Origin: Schizochytrium sp. TIO01
Taxonomy: Eukaryota > Sar > Bigyra > Thraustochytrida > Thraustochytriidae
Length of the DNA: 64,000 nt
Reading direction: 5' to 3'
Assembly (NCBI GenBank): GCA_004764695.1
Contig: SMSO01000025.1
Location: forward strand, 2,403,102 to 2,467,101
Shown here: positions 39,331 to 51,013 of the stretch, piece by piece
How positions within the stretch are numbered: the first letter of the stretch is position 1
How the letters are laid out: each line of letters starts with the position of its first letter
Position numbers and translations under genes: made by a program
Notes under the pieces: model-generated
Seen by the model: the letters and a program-made list of their open reading frames with translations, nothing else
Told to the model about the DNA's origin: nothing
The model's database searches: none

Positions 39331-41831
39331 CGTCAAAATCTAGCAGTAAACAGTGAAAGATGACAACAAGCCGATATGACTTCAAGAACTACTTTCGTCC
39401 TTGGGTATGCTAGCTGAACCGCACTAATCGTGAGGTGCAATTCCCTTTCTTCGTTGCACAAATAGGCTTTGTGAGACTTTATTGCATTGCTCGATAATAT
39501 CCACTGACACAGCACTCAGGATGAACTGGCCTGGCTGCAAAGATCTCTTTGTTGTCTATGTTCTCTTGAAATTAGGTTCACCTCCTTCTGAACCACGTAT
39601 TCAAATACGATATTTTCCACCAAAGAAATCGTCAGTAAGCAGAGCTCTTAGTTGCCTTTCCGTGAAATCTATAGCAAGAAGATTTATTCCCTCTTGATGC
39701 TTTGCTTGCCTTCAGCTGCAATCAGAATATGCGTATAGAGAAAATATGTACTTTTGCGAGTTGTACCTCCTGAAATCAAACACCCGTCTTGAAGGTTACT
39801 AATAAAGTAGAGGAGCTTGTTTTGACACGAACCGAGGTGCACAAATGCCAGGCTGCTTAGCGAGACACTGCGCGGCGTCCTCTAGAACGGAGGCAGCCGC
39901 AAACAGCTACGTACAACTGCTCTCACCGTTCTTATCGACGATGCCCTTCCCCTTTTCTGCCCAAGTTGAATATTAGTGCGCTATCTCACTTACTGATAAT
40001 TCACCTAATCAGAAACCTAACACAGACTTTTCAATTAGAGCAATACTTCTCCTTTCAAAAGCGATCGATCAAAATCAATGCCAAATCTCGAAGTCATTAA
40101 GGCCAGATATTTGACCAGAACCTTGCCTACAGAGATGTTCAAACACGCGAACTATGGCACCGTTCTCCTTACCAAACCGAAGCCTGAATTGAACGGATAG
40201 GTGTGTATTTAATATCAAGGATATCCTCGGTATAAAATGGGTTGCGCAAAGCTGTGCATCATTAAAGTTGCAGCCCAGAGCCTCTTAAGTTCATTAGCCA
40301 TTCATTTGTACACCGCTGCATTAACTTCGATTGGCATTGACGCATGGTACCTACCTTTGTATCTTCACTGTCCAATCCCAATCTGAATGTTGTCGCTGAT
40401 TTGGCAACTGAGAGACTCACGATTCGAATGGGTTCAGTTATGTTGGAAATGAACAAAGGAGCAATTGACTATTATGGTGCTTGCTGAATAGTAGGTGTTA
40501 CAGTAGTACCTAATAAATAAGGTAGTCTTCAAAGCGAACTTATTTCATAGAACTCATGAGTCGGAGCCACTCAATCTGCTTTTGGTCTTGACAGAGACTC
40601 CTCCCTCTCTCTACGTAGTGCGAACCTCCTACGTGTGGAGTAACTGGGAACGTCATCATGCCTGGAAATGCTGCTGCCTAATAGTACTTTTTGAGGAGAT
40701 TCTTATTATTAAAGTAAAAGAAGAGCCTTAAGATTTAAAATAAAAAATTGTCATTTTATTTTCATTTTCATTTTAATAATTATTTTATTATATAGCAAAA
40801 TAAAACAGAAGTTAATTGTTAAAGATCTTTTTGGCTCCACCTTCAAAGGTAAATTCCTTCCTTATTGCAGGTTTGACTGGCTTCAGGCTGCTTGATGAGT
40901 CCAGATTCGTGTGCCGAGTTCCCTCTATAGCCTGAAGATTGCTTTTGACGCCATGGTTCCTGAATCTTTATGGTTTCTGTTTCCTATTAGTTCGTTTGGT
41001 CAAGCAAGTTGACTTTGATTTCACCGACAAATAAAAATATTTTAACCTGCTACTACAAAACTCCAGAAAACGCCGCCGACTCGTGCCGGAATGCATCGAC
41101 CAGCACATCCTCAAACCCCTCAAGCTCGATTCAGACACGCGTATTTCCCTCTCATTGCCCGGCACGACGACATCTTCTTTACACTTGAAGATTAGATCTT
41201 AGTGTTCTGGCTTCACCTGCTCTTCCCTTCTTGGGTGTCGTTTCCTTCCTCAAGAACCAAAGTATTATCCATCATGGTCGAAACTGTTTCCGTGCCTGCA
41301 GTTCGATGCTCTGGTATTCCAACTCCTTCTCCGTCTTCGGGTCATGAGTCTTAGTGGAAGCTGCGAGGAAACCTGGTGGAGTCGCACATGGATCATTGTT
41401 GCCGAAGTGCTGTCTAGGGGCCACACCATTGTAGGAATGAATCACACTCATTGTGTACTTTGCAAATCATTGTAATGTTCTAATACTGTGATTGAGGTGT
41501 TTACGTATTTCTCGTTTCTTTCTTCGTCTCCAAAAAAGACAGCGCTTAGCAGTACTTGAATCCGATTCCAGACACTCCTTCTTCAGCGCCGGAGCGGCGA
41601 GTCCTGTCAACTCTGCTGCCGGAGTGCTTGCTCGGACGCAAGCGGCGGTCTTCCTGGCTGTAGGACTCGAGATAAGCCTGTTGGAGGAGTGGATTTGGCT
41701 GAGAGATCGCATTCTTGGGAACAAGTGATCTATCTTGTCAGTCCTTATCTTTCGTGTCCGGTCGGTCTTGGCTGAGCTTGGCGGTCGGCCTTGAATTGCT
41801 TTGACCCTGAGCTTCTTCGAGCTTGTAGACA
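39331..41831. other. Long divergent intergenic region
   Basis: Lies between the divergent IQ/WW and GH5 genes, so it contains both promoters. AT-rich block at about 40735-40800. On the plus strand 41070-41200 is GC-richer, follows a CAG acceptor-like site and has open frames to a stop near 41193, but none resembles a known protein. I see no supported gene. Confidence 0.5.
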
Positions 41832-44800
41832 ATGGGGATTGAGGAGGCAGACGATTTCCATCCGCCCACAGAGCATGCGGCGAGGTCTCCGTTGTGGAGA
41901 AACCCGACCCTAGCAGACCTCAAGGCAGATCAGCGAGGACTTTCTGACGAAGACGCAGACGAACATGCTGTCGGAGACCGCTGGATGACAGACCTGAAAG
42001 GAGGCGCCGACGCTGCCACTCGGAGCGTCGTTCTGCATGAGCCGGGGTTCTATGTTTTGCGCTTGGCAAGTATGCCAGGAGCTCTGAAATCTGATCATGA
42101 ACCTAGTGAAGGCACCACGGGAGATCGCAAATCACTCGAAGAGGTCACACAGAGTTTATCTGCAAAGAAACACAAAAAACATGGCTCGAAGCGGGAAAAG
42201 TTTCGTCAAAAAATGGCCTCTCTCCGAACTATTACTAAAGGGAACTCCCGCAAGGTGGAGATTGATGTACGCGTGCGCGATGTGCATCATCTCTCTGTTC
42301 TAGTTTTAAATTCGTGTATGGAATCTGAACCGACATTGCAACAATACAGCTCACTTCTGCATGAGCAAGATGCTAGAGTCAGAAGCTCTTCTGCAGACCA
42401 AGCATATGATCAAAGGAAACGGTCTGGATCCGGTTCAGGATCCATCGATGCAGGTCCAAAGAAGGCGCCTTGCAACGATCTATCGAAACTTGTGTTGCGG
42501 TATGAGCATGGCCATGTTACAAGTGGCTCATCTTCATTCTACTTAGATCCAAGCAATGTGCCCGCGATTCTTGAGCTATCTATGAAAGCGAACCACTCAC
42601 ACATTCTGGTTGGAGAGCTCTTTGTTTCATTCAAGGGGTCTGTGCTTTCATCAGCTGCAGCAAGGCAGCGCCAAAGACAGAGAGCATCCTCTCTTGAAGG
42701 AGCTGCAGCAACCACGCTTTCTTATGCGTCGATGAGGAAGCGCTTTCTTGAGGACAGTGGGGAGGGTAGTGTCGATCAAATTTTAGGCTCGGTGCTCTCG
42801 AGCCCTCAAAGCTCTGACAACGCAGGCGCGACCAGAAGTTTAGCTGCAATGTCCTCAACACCTCCTCGTCAACGTGGTGCCCCTAAGACAATTCTTGATG
42901 AGCTTTCACAGGAGTCCAATAGGCCACAGTCAGCTCGAGGCCGTGCTTCGTCTCGCTTTAGCCTCGGTAATGAACCTACAGGGGCAGGGTTTGTAAACAG
43001 CAACCTGATCGGCGATGTCAGCGATACTCACTCTGAGGGAGGCACAGAAAACACATCTCGCGATTTGTCTGAGCGTGTGCGCCGCACTCTTGAGCCCTTG
43101 CCAGGTGAGGTTCAGATTGAGAATGTGGCAGCTTCGGAAGACGAAGACTCTACAGTGCAAGATCGTGCAACATCAAATCGCCACCGACGAGCCATGTCAT
43201 TATTTGCTCGTTACTCGGATATGTCTTCATCGCATACAATTAATAACAGCAGTGAGAACGACGAGGAAGATGATGAGGAAGAGAATCCCGATCATGTTCG
43301 TGAAACTAGCAGTGATGGAGGCAAGCCGACAAATAGGCCAATTCACCAACTTGCATACCATCGGACTATTAGCCAAGATGGTGGGGATTCAGATGTCCCT
43401 GAGGATGCCGAAGAATATAACAAAGAGATTGATGAATCGGGAGGTAATAGCTCACCCGGAAGCAAAGAGATTTTAGGAATTCCAAGCTCGGAGAGTACAA
43501 TAATCGCAGATGCAAGCCCAACGGAGCACGTGCATTACGCATCGAAGAGATCAATTCAACAACGCAAGCCTCGCTTCCGTGACAAACTTTTACAGCTTGA
43601 ATCTGCTCATCTAAATGCGATGACAACTTCAGAGATGAGTCCAGCCGGTCTTCCGCCAGCTCCTTTTGAGAGGATTTGGGGAGAAATGAAGGATATGGTA
43701 AATAATTGTGATGATATTGGGCAAGCGATCCGTGCTCTGAACAAGCGAGTGAGGGCCGACCTTCCCATGAAACTCAAGCCCTTAGTAACTCAGGGTCGTT
43801 GGTTTTACGAGTTCAATGGCACTGGAGAACCCCTTGGTCGTGCCGTTTTGCTTCGCGGCGTTAATTTGTCTGGAAACGTAAAGCTTCCATACAAACCAAA
43901 TGGAAGCACGCAGCTGCGATTCGATTGGGGAAAACTCAAAGACCCTGCTATTGCAGCCGAACTCTCGTTCGTTGGTCGCCCCTTTCCGTTGGACGAAGCT
44001 CATGAGCACTTTTCACGCCTTCGCCGATGGGGATTCAACTGCTTTCGATTTCTTGTTACCTGGGAGGCCATTGAGCATGCCGGGCCAGGCGACTACGATT
44101 CAGACTATCTTGATTATGTTGAGCTAATGGTTCGTATTGCTGGGAGCTATGGCTTTTATGTTTTTATTGACCCTCACCAAGATGTATGGAGCCGCATGAC
44201 GGGAGGTTCAGGAGCACCTGCGTGGACCTTGACTGCCGCTGGGTTAGACTTGGCCAAGCTTGAAGCTAGCGAAGCAGCCTTCACTCATAACTGTGCACCT
44301 GATGCAGCCCGGTTCCAACGAATGTCATGGCCTCAAAATTACCAGCGTTTTGCTGCAGCTCACATGTTTACTTTGTTCTGGGGCGGAAATGATTTTGCAC
44401 CAGATTTTGCAGTAGAAAGTGGCATTCCTATTCAAGAATATCTTCAGCGGCACTTCATCGATGCTATGCTCCAAATCGTATATAGAGTAAAGGATATGCC
44501 TCATGTGCTGGGATTTGATAGCTTTAATGAGCCCTCCCCAGGGTTTATTGGGCGACGTTTAGATGACCTTCCTGATGTCATTATTCCGCCAGGTCCTGTC
44601 TTTCGTCCGATCGACGCCATGGTAACTGCTGCAGGCCATAGTTGCAGCGTTGGGCGTGCTAACTCAATTGGACTCATCACTGGGCGGTACAAGGCAAATC
44701 CTACGCGAACATCCGCCTGGCGGGAGGGTGTGGCTGATGTTTGGCAGCGAAATGGTCTTTATGACATTCAGGAAGTCACAAACGAGCAAGGTCAAAAAGT

Positions 44801-45845
44801 AGAAGTAGCACGTATCTTGCGACCAGAACACTTTTGTTACTTTCCAAGTCAAGACAAGCATATTAGTGCTAGTGTGCAGAAGGCAAAGGTTGAGTTCTTT
44901 CGAGACTATCTTCGTCCATTTATGGTCCTGTACATTAGTCGTATTCGTGCTCTTATGCCACGAGCGATCTTATTTGCAGAAGGCGATGGTTTTGGCGAAA
45001 AGGAATTCATTTGGGACCATGCTGACCCACGCGGCGTTGTGAATGCGTCACACTGGTACGATGGCTACACGCTATTCACAGCTAATTTCAATCCTCGGTT
45101 CTCGGTTGATGTTTCAACAAAAATGCCGGTGTTTGGTGCCCACCGCATTTACAACATGCACATGCGAGATCTTCGAGCTATCTCCGAGTTGCCACGGGCG
45201 TTGGATGGTGCTCCTGTCGAGATGCCAACTCTAATTGGAGAGTTTGGTTTACCATTTAACATGAACAACAAGTTTGGTTTCAAGACTGGAGACTTCAAAA
45301 TGCACGAACGCGCAATGTCAATGTACTATGATGTTATGGATGCTTTACAATTACACTCTACTCAATGGAATTACTGTGGTGATAATTGCAATGACTGGGG
45401 GGATAATTGGAACCTGGAGGATCTTTCGTTATTTTCACGCGACCAACAGAAGGAGTCCGCTCAGAAGGATATTAATTCAGGTGGAAGAGGTATTGAGGGG
45501 TTTTCTCGACCTTTCTCACCTTTTTGTTGTGGCAGACCTATTCTAACTGATTTTCAACGGAAAACCAGAAGCTTCGAGCACTCTTACGAGCCAAATCCAA
45601 GAAACTTTGACTATGGAAATCTAGAACATGCGACTGAAATCTACATTCCAGATATCCAATACATTGCTAAACAGACTTCATCAGTTGTGCAATTTGATAT
45701 AATTGTAGAAGGAGGTAAATTTAAGAAGCGGCAGCTTCCGGGTCGGCATATCCTCTACGTTTGGGCTGACCAGTCTGCTATGGAAGCGACCAATCATGTG
45801 AACTGTGTTACTGTGAGAATATTATTTCCCCTCATGGTTAAGTGA
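41832..45845 (+). CDS. GH5 endoglycoceramidase/glucocerebrosidase-like protein with long N-terminal extension
   Basis: 1337 aa from an ATG. Residues about 655-1330 are a glycoside hydrolase family 5 domain close to fungal EGCrP1/EGCrP2-type glucosylceramide or steryl-glucoside hydrolases. It begins with RAVLLRGVNLSGNVKLPY, then WGFNCFRFLVTWEAIE, DPHQDVWSR, the acid/base Glu900 in FDSFNEPSPG, SHWYDGYTLFT and the nucleophile Glu1137 in LIGEFGLPFN, so it should be active. It would hydrolyse the beta-glucosidic bond of glucosylceramide or sterol glucoside on the cytosolic side, since no signal peptide is visible. Residues 1-650 are mostly acidic/Ser-rich low complexity with two beta-rich patches (about 135-160 and 215-275), possibly a lipid-binding or targeting module that I do not recognise. 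Its stop lies 9 bases from the stop of the convergent gene. Confidence 0.85.
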   Translation: MGIEEADDFHPPTEHAARSPLWRNPTLADLKADQRGLSDEDADEHAVGDRWMTDLKGGADAATRSVVLHEPGFYVLRLASMPGALKSDHEPSEGTTGDRKSLEEVTQSLSAKKHKKHGSKREKFRQKMASLRTITKGNSRKVEIDVRVRDVHHLSVLVLNSCMESEPTLQQYSSLLHEQDARVRSSSADQAYDQRKRSGSGSGSIDAGPKKAPCNDLSKLVLRYEHGHVTSGSSSFYLDPSNVPAILELSMKANHSHILVGELFVSFKGSVLSSAAARQRQRQRASSLEGAAATTLSYASMRKRFLEDSGEGSVDQILGSVLSSPQSSDNAGATRSLAAMSSTPPRQRGAPKTILDELSQESNRPQSARGRASSRFSLGNEPTGAGFVNSNLIGDVSDTHSEGGTENTSRDLSERVRRTLEPLPGEVQIENVAASEDEDSTVQDRATSNRHRRAMSLFARYSDMSSSHTINNSSENDEEDDEEENPDHVRETSSDGGKPTNRPIHQLAYHRTISQDGGDSDVPEDAEEYNKEIDESGGNSSPGSKEILGIPSSESTIIADASPTEHVHYASKRSIQQRKPRFRDKLLQLESAHLNAMTTSEMSPAGLPPAPFERIWGEMKDMVNNCDDIGQAIRALNKRVRADLPMKLKPLVTQGRWFYEFNGTGEPLGRAVLLRGVNLSGNVKLPYKPNGSTQLRFDWGKLKDPAIAAELSFVGRPFPLDEAHEHFSRLRRWGFNCFRFLVTWEAIEHAGPGDYDSDYLDYVELMVRIAGSYGFYVFIDPHQDVWSRMTGGSGAPAWTLTAAGLDLAKLEASEAAFTHNCAPDAARFQRMSWPQNYQRFAAAHMFTLFWGGNDFAPDFAVESGIPIQEYLQRHFIDAMLQIVYRVKDMPHVLGFDSFNEPSPGFIGRRLDDLPDVIIPPGPVFRPIDAMVTAAGHSCSVGRANSIGLITGRYKANPTRTSAWREGVADVWQRNGLYDIQEVTNEQGQKVEVARILRPEHFCYFPSQDKHISASVQKAKVEFFRDYLRPFMVLYISRIRALMPRAILFAEGDGFGEKEFIWDHADPRGVVNASHWYDGYTLFTANFNPRFSVDVSTKMPVFGAHRIYNMHMRDLRAISELPRALDGAPVEMPTLIGEFGLPFNMNNKFGFKTGDFKMHERAMSMYYDVMDALQLHSTQWNYCGDNCNDWGDNWNLEDLSLFSRDQQKESAQKDINSGGRGIEGFSRPFSPFCCGRPILTDFQRKTRSFEHSYEPNPRNFDYGNLEHATEIYIPDIQYIAKQTSSVVQFDIIVEGGKFKKRQLPGRHILYVWADQSAMEATNHVNCVTVRILFPLMVK

Positions 45846-45854
45846 ATGGATTTT

Positions 45855-46496
45855 TTATTTTGATTGTTTGCTGGCATTGCCAACATTGCCTTTAGCCATA
45901 GCATCCCATCGACTTGGAGGAGCAAACCATGCTGCACCATAAGGACGAGAGTGAACCCTTGCATTATTACCAGGTCCGGTTTCGTCATCTTCGACAAGCA
46001 CACCACGCCTGCATTGTAGTTGATACATGTAGTCCTCTTGCTCCTCCACCTGTTGTTTGCTCAACAGCTCTCGTGGAATTTCTGTTGCTAGAGAAAGACG
46101 GTCTGAGGCTTGCCACAGAACTGGTGCATCCAATCTCAGGTGAGCATTGTCCTCATCATGTACATCGAATTCTTCTGAGCTAGCCTGAGACGCACTGTGA
46201 ATATTGCGCCGAGAAAGAGATTTCTGAGATAGTCTTGTATCACTTACTCGACTAGAAGCAGATGACTTTTTCTGCACATCATCTTCCTGCTGCTTTGGCT
46301 GGTCTGTACTAAGAGGACTTTCAAAAGAACTGTCGTCTACAAGATAATAGTATATTTCTTCATCCTCGGCCTCGCGGCCTTCATGATCTTCTACATCTTC
46401 TTCTTCTCTTTTGATATCCTCTTCACGTTTAATTTCCACGAGCTTGGCCAAGATAGCATCTAGCTCAGAGAGCTGTGCAATTTGCGATTCTTTCAT
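45855..46496 (-). CDS. Unknown acidic protein
   Basis: 213 aa from an ATG. Not recognised. Residues about 5-50 form a Glu/Lys-rich helix, likely coiled coil (LDAILAKLVEIKREED). A Tyr/Asp cluster (EEIYYYLVDDSSFESP) follows, then Ser-rich and Gln/Glu-rich stretches. The C-terminus has a Gly/Pro/Trp segment (YGAAWFAPPSRWDAMAK) that looks like a short docking motif. No membrane segment. It converges on the GH5 gene with a 9-base gap, so the two mRNAs must overlap at their 3' ends. An ATG start and a stop placed next to the neighbour support a real gene. Confidence 0.55.
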   Translation of the reverse strand: MKESQIAQLSELDAILAKLVEIKREEDIKREEEDVEDHEGREAEDEEIYYYLVDDSSFESPLSTDQPKQQEDDVQKKSSASSRVSDTRLSQKSLSRRNIHSASQASSEEFDVHDEDNAHLRLDAPVLWQASDRLSLATEIPRELLSKQQVEEQEDYMYQLQCRRGVLVEDDETGPGNNARVHSRPYGAAWFAPPSRWDAMAKGNVGNASKQSK

Positions 46497-47414
46497 TCGA
46501 GAGTTTCTATTTTGCCTCGTGCAAATAGATGATATCTGGCAAGCTATATCTGATTCAAATTAAATTAAATTAAGTCATATTTCGGAGACCTTGTCGAAAA
46601 GGCTCATCTTGGTAACTAAATTTTACAATGTATCTATCATGGTGCCCCTCAGGCAAAGAAGACTACATAAATATTGTATGTTAGACAGAGTACACACTCT
46701 AGAACCTTCAGCAACGGAACTCATCTTTTTTATTATTATTACGCCAAGAGAATAAATAACACAGCGCTTCCTGGGTGACCAGCTGATAGTGTTCTCTGTT
46801 TCCGAAGATCACCAGGCAGGCATGTTGGTAATTAGTGTTGTGTGCCTCAATACTAATGTGCAACCTTCTATTTATTCCCATGACTTCATCTTTGAGTGGT
46901 ATGAGGCGCAATTTGGTATATATACCTCTAAGCATTTATATATTCAAAGGGAGGTAAAATATCTTACTCGCAACAATCAGCTTAGTAGAAAAAATTATGA
47001 TTCAAACGAAATTGGGCCAATCGAAAGATCTCTCTGTGTTGCCAACTCTGGAAATGCTGTTCCTTTGCTTACATCGTCATAGTATGAGTTCTGGTGAACT
47101 GCTTATCATTATTCTCAACAGTTGGTTATTATATTTTTATTCTTATTGTTTTTAATTAAGAAATCTTCTTTCGACTAAGTTTCTTTCCCGTGTTTTCTTG
47201 TTCGATTCATCATATACTTTGGGAGGTACACAGTGTCAATAACTTGGAATTGACGCGTCGGATCTATCATACATCTTACGGCGGAGGGTCTCTTCAGCGA
47301 CTTCAACTGGCGTTTCGACTCTACTCGTGATTTGGCTCTCGTATTCTCTTCGTTAGCTCCTCTCACTTTCACTTTGCATTGACTGCTTGCGTGATTCTCA
47401 GCTTCGTTGAGGTC
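46497..47414. other. Divergent intergenic region
   Basis: Between the unknown acidic gene and the DUF92 gene, so probably two promoters. A short AAATT repeat at about 46555-46575. No gene seen. The frame of the next gene is open from a TTG at 47379, but its first ATG is at 47415. Confidence 0.6.
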
Positions 47415-48317
47415 ATGAACACCATGGAGGGTGAGAAGGCCACCTGGATCATGGCGTCTGCTCGCGTTTGTGGTTCACTACTTTTCGCTGCTCTCGTTGC
47501 GCAGCGAGGTCTCAAGCGCAAGAGTTTGAACGAGAGTGGAGCTGCGGCTGCAGTTGCTGTCGCGTCAACCTCGATGGCCTGCCTGCCTCGAAGTGGCTTA
47601 TGCATGCTTGGATTTTATCTCTCGAGCTCCAAACTTACGAAGATGGGTGCGCAGAAGAAGGCCGAAATGGATGAAGAATATCTTGAAGGTGGTCAGCGAA
47701 ATGCTGTCCAAGTTCTTTCCTGCTCGCTGTTGTCTACCCTTTTGGCTATGAGCCATTTCGCAGTCTTTGGATTTTGGGATGGACTCTGGAGTGCCACTCC
47801 ACAGGGAAGCTTGCTGCACTCAGCGGTCCTGCTAGGCACAGCTGCGCATTACGCCACGTGCACTGCCGACACGTGGGCAAGTGAAGTTGGAGTCTTGAAC
47901 AAATCCTGGCCTCGTCTTGTTACACAGCCATGGCGTGTGGTTCCACCCGGCACAAATGGAGGCGTGAGTGCTCTCGGCCTTTTGGCTTCTACTCTTGGAG
48001 GCCTCTTCACAGGACTTGTGTTGTACGCTAGCGGACCGCTCTGTGGATATGGCTACGAATCTTATGTTTTCCACAATGATTGGGCCCTTATTCCCCTGAG
48101 CGGTGCCTTTGGTCTTCTTGGTAGCTTGGTAGATAGTCTGCTCGGTGCAACCTTGCAGGTAAGCCGTTACGATGAGGAGAAGAAATGTATCACAAACAAG
48201 CCAACAGGAACTTTGATTTGTGGTCACGATATCCTTGACAATCAACAAGTGAACATTGTCTCTGTGGTAGCTGTGACTGCCCTCGGATGTGCTTTGCCTT
48301 TTTTCGTGAAGATTTAA
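47415..48317 (+). CDS. TMEM19 / DUF92 family membrane protein
   Basis: 300 aa from the first ATG. Several hydrophobic segments (about six) and the family hallmarks: a glycine/Ala-rich first part after an RGLKRKSLNESG loop (the KLxxSG position), ATCTADTWASEVGVL, then VVPPGTNGGVSALGLLAS and LLGSLVDSLLGATLQ. The Asp residues in ADTWASE and LVDSLLGA are the conserved polar positions of DUF92. Characterised relatives include the plant chloroplast phytyl-phosphate kinase VTE6 and the eukaryotic TMEM19/PGR proteins, which are related to CTP-dependent lipid kinases of the phytol/dolichol kinase type. Substrate here is unknown. The length and order match TMEM19. No plastid transit peptide is evident. 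Confidence 0.85.
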   Translation: MNTMEGEKATWIMASARVCGSLLFAALVAQRGLKRKSLNESGAAAAVAVASTSMACLPRSGLCMLGFYLSSSKLTKMGAQKKAEMDEEYLEGGQRNAVQVLSCSLLSTLLAMSHFAVFGFWDGLWSATPQGSLLHSAVLLGTAAHYATCTADTWASEVGVLNKSWPRLVTQPWRVVPPGTNGGVSALGLLASTLGGLFTGLVLYASGPLCGYGYESYVFHNDWALIPLSGAFGLLGSLVDSLLGATLQVSRYDEEKKCITNKPTGTLICGHDILDNQQVNIVSVVAVTALGCALPFFVKI

Positions 48318-51013
48318 AACTGAACGTTGTGTTTCATGAACGATATACTGGCACCTGGCCCTTGACCATAGTTAATATTTTCAATTAACACTTGGTTTTG
48401 TCAGCTCGGCTGTCTGTGGCTTTGTGAAATCAACGAAGCTCTAGACTGGGACAATTAGCAAACAAGGTATCGACTATCGCAAATATGTGAGCCAAACTAG
48501 AATAATACTTCACCCATGTTTAACTAAGTTGATTTATATAATTTTTTTGTTAACTTTTGCGAATTTGATATTTGACAATCAGTGTTTATGGCAAGCCAAA
48601 GAGTATTCGTTACTATTTCTTGCTTTTCTTTAAATCGGAAAAGTATCTGGTCCCCAGACTTGGTTACTTTTTGCGCATGCTTGGCGCGATCAAACTACAA
48701 TTTAACGATGCAACATCAAAACCTTTTCCAGGTTTAACTATATTTAAGCGTGAACTCTACAACAGTGGTTTTGAATGTTTTGCCAAAGCATCCACCACGT
48801 AAGGAATTCAGGCACAGGAGTTCTAAGATCTTACATTTTGGGTAAACCGAAAGATAGGGAGCACCTCGGTAGTCAAGAGACGCGGCCTCAACGGTTGAGA
48901 AGTGGGGCAATGGATCGTCGGAGCTGGCATCGCCTTTGCATCATGTGATAGAGCAACATCTCGTACAATCTGTCTCGACATGTCACAGATTATTATGTTC
49001 TTCTCAATGCTCAATGTAAGATGCCTAGTTCCAGTATTGCTGTTTCCCACCACAAACTTTCTCCATAACAAACCCAACAGGCCCAGACAACTCAAAGTTG
49101 CGTTCAAAACTTCGACGGAAAATCCTCTTTAGTTCTGGATACTTGCTGTCCATACTAGTTATTTTTATTTTAAATCATTCAAAAAAACGCGCGTTCCCTC
49201 ACAAACGGAGGGGTCGAACTATTCGTAGAGTTTGTTTTGCTGCTTCCTAAGGAAACAACGTTTATCTTTAAAAATGGATTGGCCAGGATGAGAATCAATT
49301 ATAATCACTTAGTAAATAGCTAATAAGTTCTACTCGAACTTTTCATGGAAGTGTTTAGAATTAGTAGGTACCCACCACTAAGTGCTGGTTTGTTGGCTTC
49401 TCCCCTAAGCCGATTCCTCGAGTATCTTCGAGGGCACCACTTGTGAACAACTCTTCAAATTGGACTCTCTATATGGCTGCAGTGCACTACCTCCGCATAT
49501 AATGTTAAAATAGTCATTTCTTCTTATACTTCCCTGATCTGGGAACATACGAAGGTGCCTGGCCTCTTGGGTCTCCACATAATAAACATGGCGTCTATCG
49601 AGTACTTTTTGAGTACATAAACCTGACTACATTGACAACACAATTACAGATACTTGTTAATACCCGTAATACATGCTCAAGAAAGCTTGCTGTTTAAATT
49701 CGTAATTTTATTCATTCATTTATTTATTTATTTAAGATTAACGTAATGATAAATAATAACGAAGGCCAAACCCTTGCCTACATATATTACCTTCTCACTC
49801 GTTTGTCTAATATTTATATCATCATTGCAAATTTAGAAGTGACGCGTGTCTCAAAACTAAGAACCACGAATGCTTAATCAGACAAAAAATACCACACGCC
49901 CAATACAAATAGATTTGGAAAGCATTATTCTTGAATATGTTACCTTGTTATAATAAAAAGAGGAAAAGTAAAAGTTTGTACACTAGTTCAAGTTCAAGTA
50001 CAGTCCCTTCAGCCAATACCTGCTCTCTAGGTGATGAACAAAACTGCTTCCGTGACAATCCAATATTAAAATTTGTACAACAGAAGTGTAAGCATGGCGT
50101 TGTTTGGCTTGTTTCATAGGAGCAAACTGCTTCTTTTTAGTTTGCTTCTCCCTTGTCTGGTATTGAATTATAGAGTCTCATATGATGCAGAACACCAACT
50201 TTCGCATTTTCGTGGACATAGCAAAATGTTTGCCAAGATCAACGGATGGTAGTGTACCTATCTCTCTTCTTTGTTATGCTACTTTGATATTTTGTTGCCT
50301 TCTTTCTCTCTATAACCAGACATGAAGGTCTCCCAAGTTCTGCCTGGAGTTAGCCTCTCAGCGTTTTTGGTGCGGAGTTGGAAAGTGACGTGAACCGCCC
50401 AACAATTAAAAAAATCCATGTCTGTCACAGGTTCTGAAAGGTACCTGCGATGCTTAACCTTGGCTCACCTTTTTCCTTGCACTGCCCCTAAACTTAAATT
50501 TTGGAAGGCATCATTGCTTCATCGTACTCTTTTAGTCAAACCTTCTTTCTTTCATAACCAGGATTCCATCCCAGCACAAACGAATGTGCCACCGGACTTC
50601 AGAATGCCTATCCTTACTCGCAAATTCGTGCCGAAAATACAGGCCAATGTAGATCCGTTGAGCTCCGTGAAATTTCAACTCGCACACTCAATACTAGAAG
50701 TACCTAGTACAATTACTATTGAGCATTTATGTGCGATGCCGGCTAACCTAAAGCTTTCGTCAATGGTAATTACTCACTACGGTCCTACGGTCCGCGTACG
50801 AGAACATTGTGGTAGAGCACTCTTTCCCAGCTGATCAATGGAATGTGTGAAAGAGGTCCAACGTAATCGTTCTGCTTTGAAACAGGGCTATTTGGTCCTG
50901 TCTTGCGGTGTATAAATGAATAACAGGGGTATTGCCTTGTCATCATAGAGCGCTACAGAGCACTTTGTTCGGAGCTCTACGAGATACATTTTCTCTGACT
51001 TTGGCACGAGAGC
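48318..51013. other. Long intergenic region; one weak ORF
   Basis: 2.7 kb with no recognised gene. A (TTTA)n stretch lies at 49715-49735. An ATG-initiated 138-aa ORF at 50418-50834 has no similarity I recognise. Two short inverted AT patches near 48540. Promoter of the calmodulin-like gene should lie at the right end. Confidence 0.5.

Noticed and set aside
35224-39363. Numerous plus-strand ORFs opposite the IQ/WW gene
   Set aside because: Shadows of the repetitive IQ coding sequence; Cys/Leu/Ser-rich and without domains.
50418-50834. 138-codon ATG ORF
   Set aside because: No similarity or composition that supports coding; left as a weak note in the intergenic entry.
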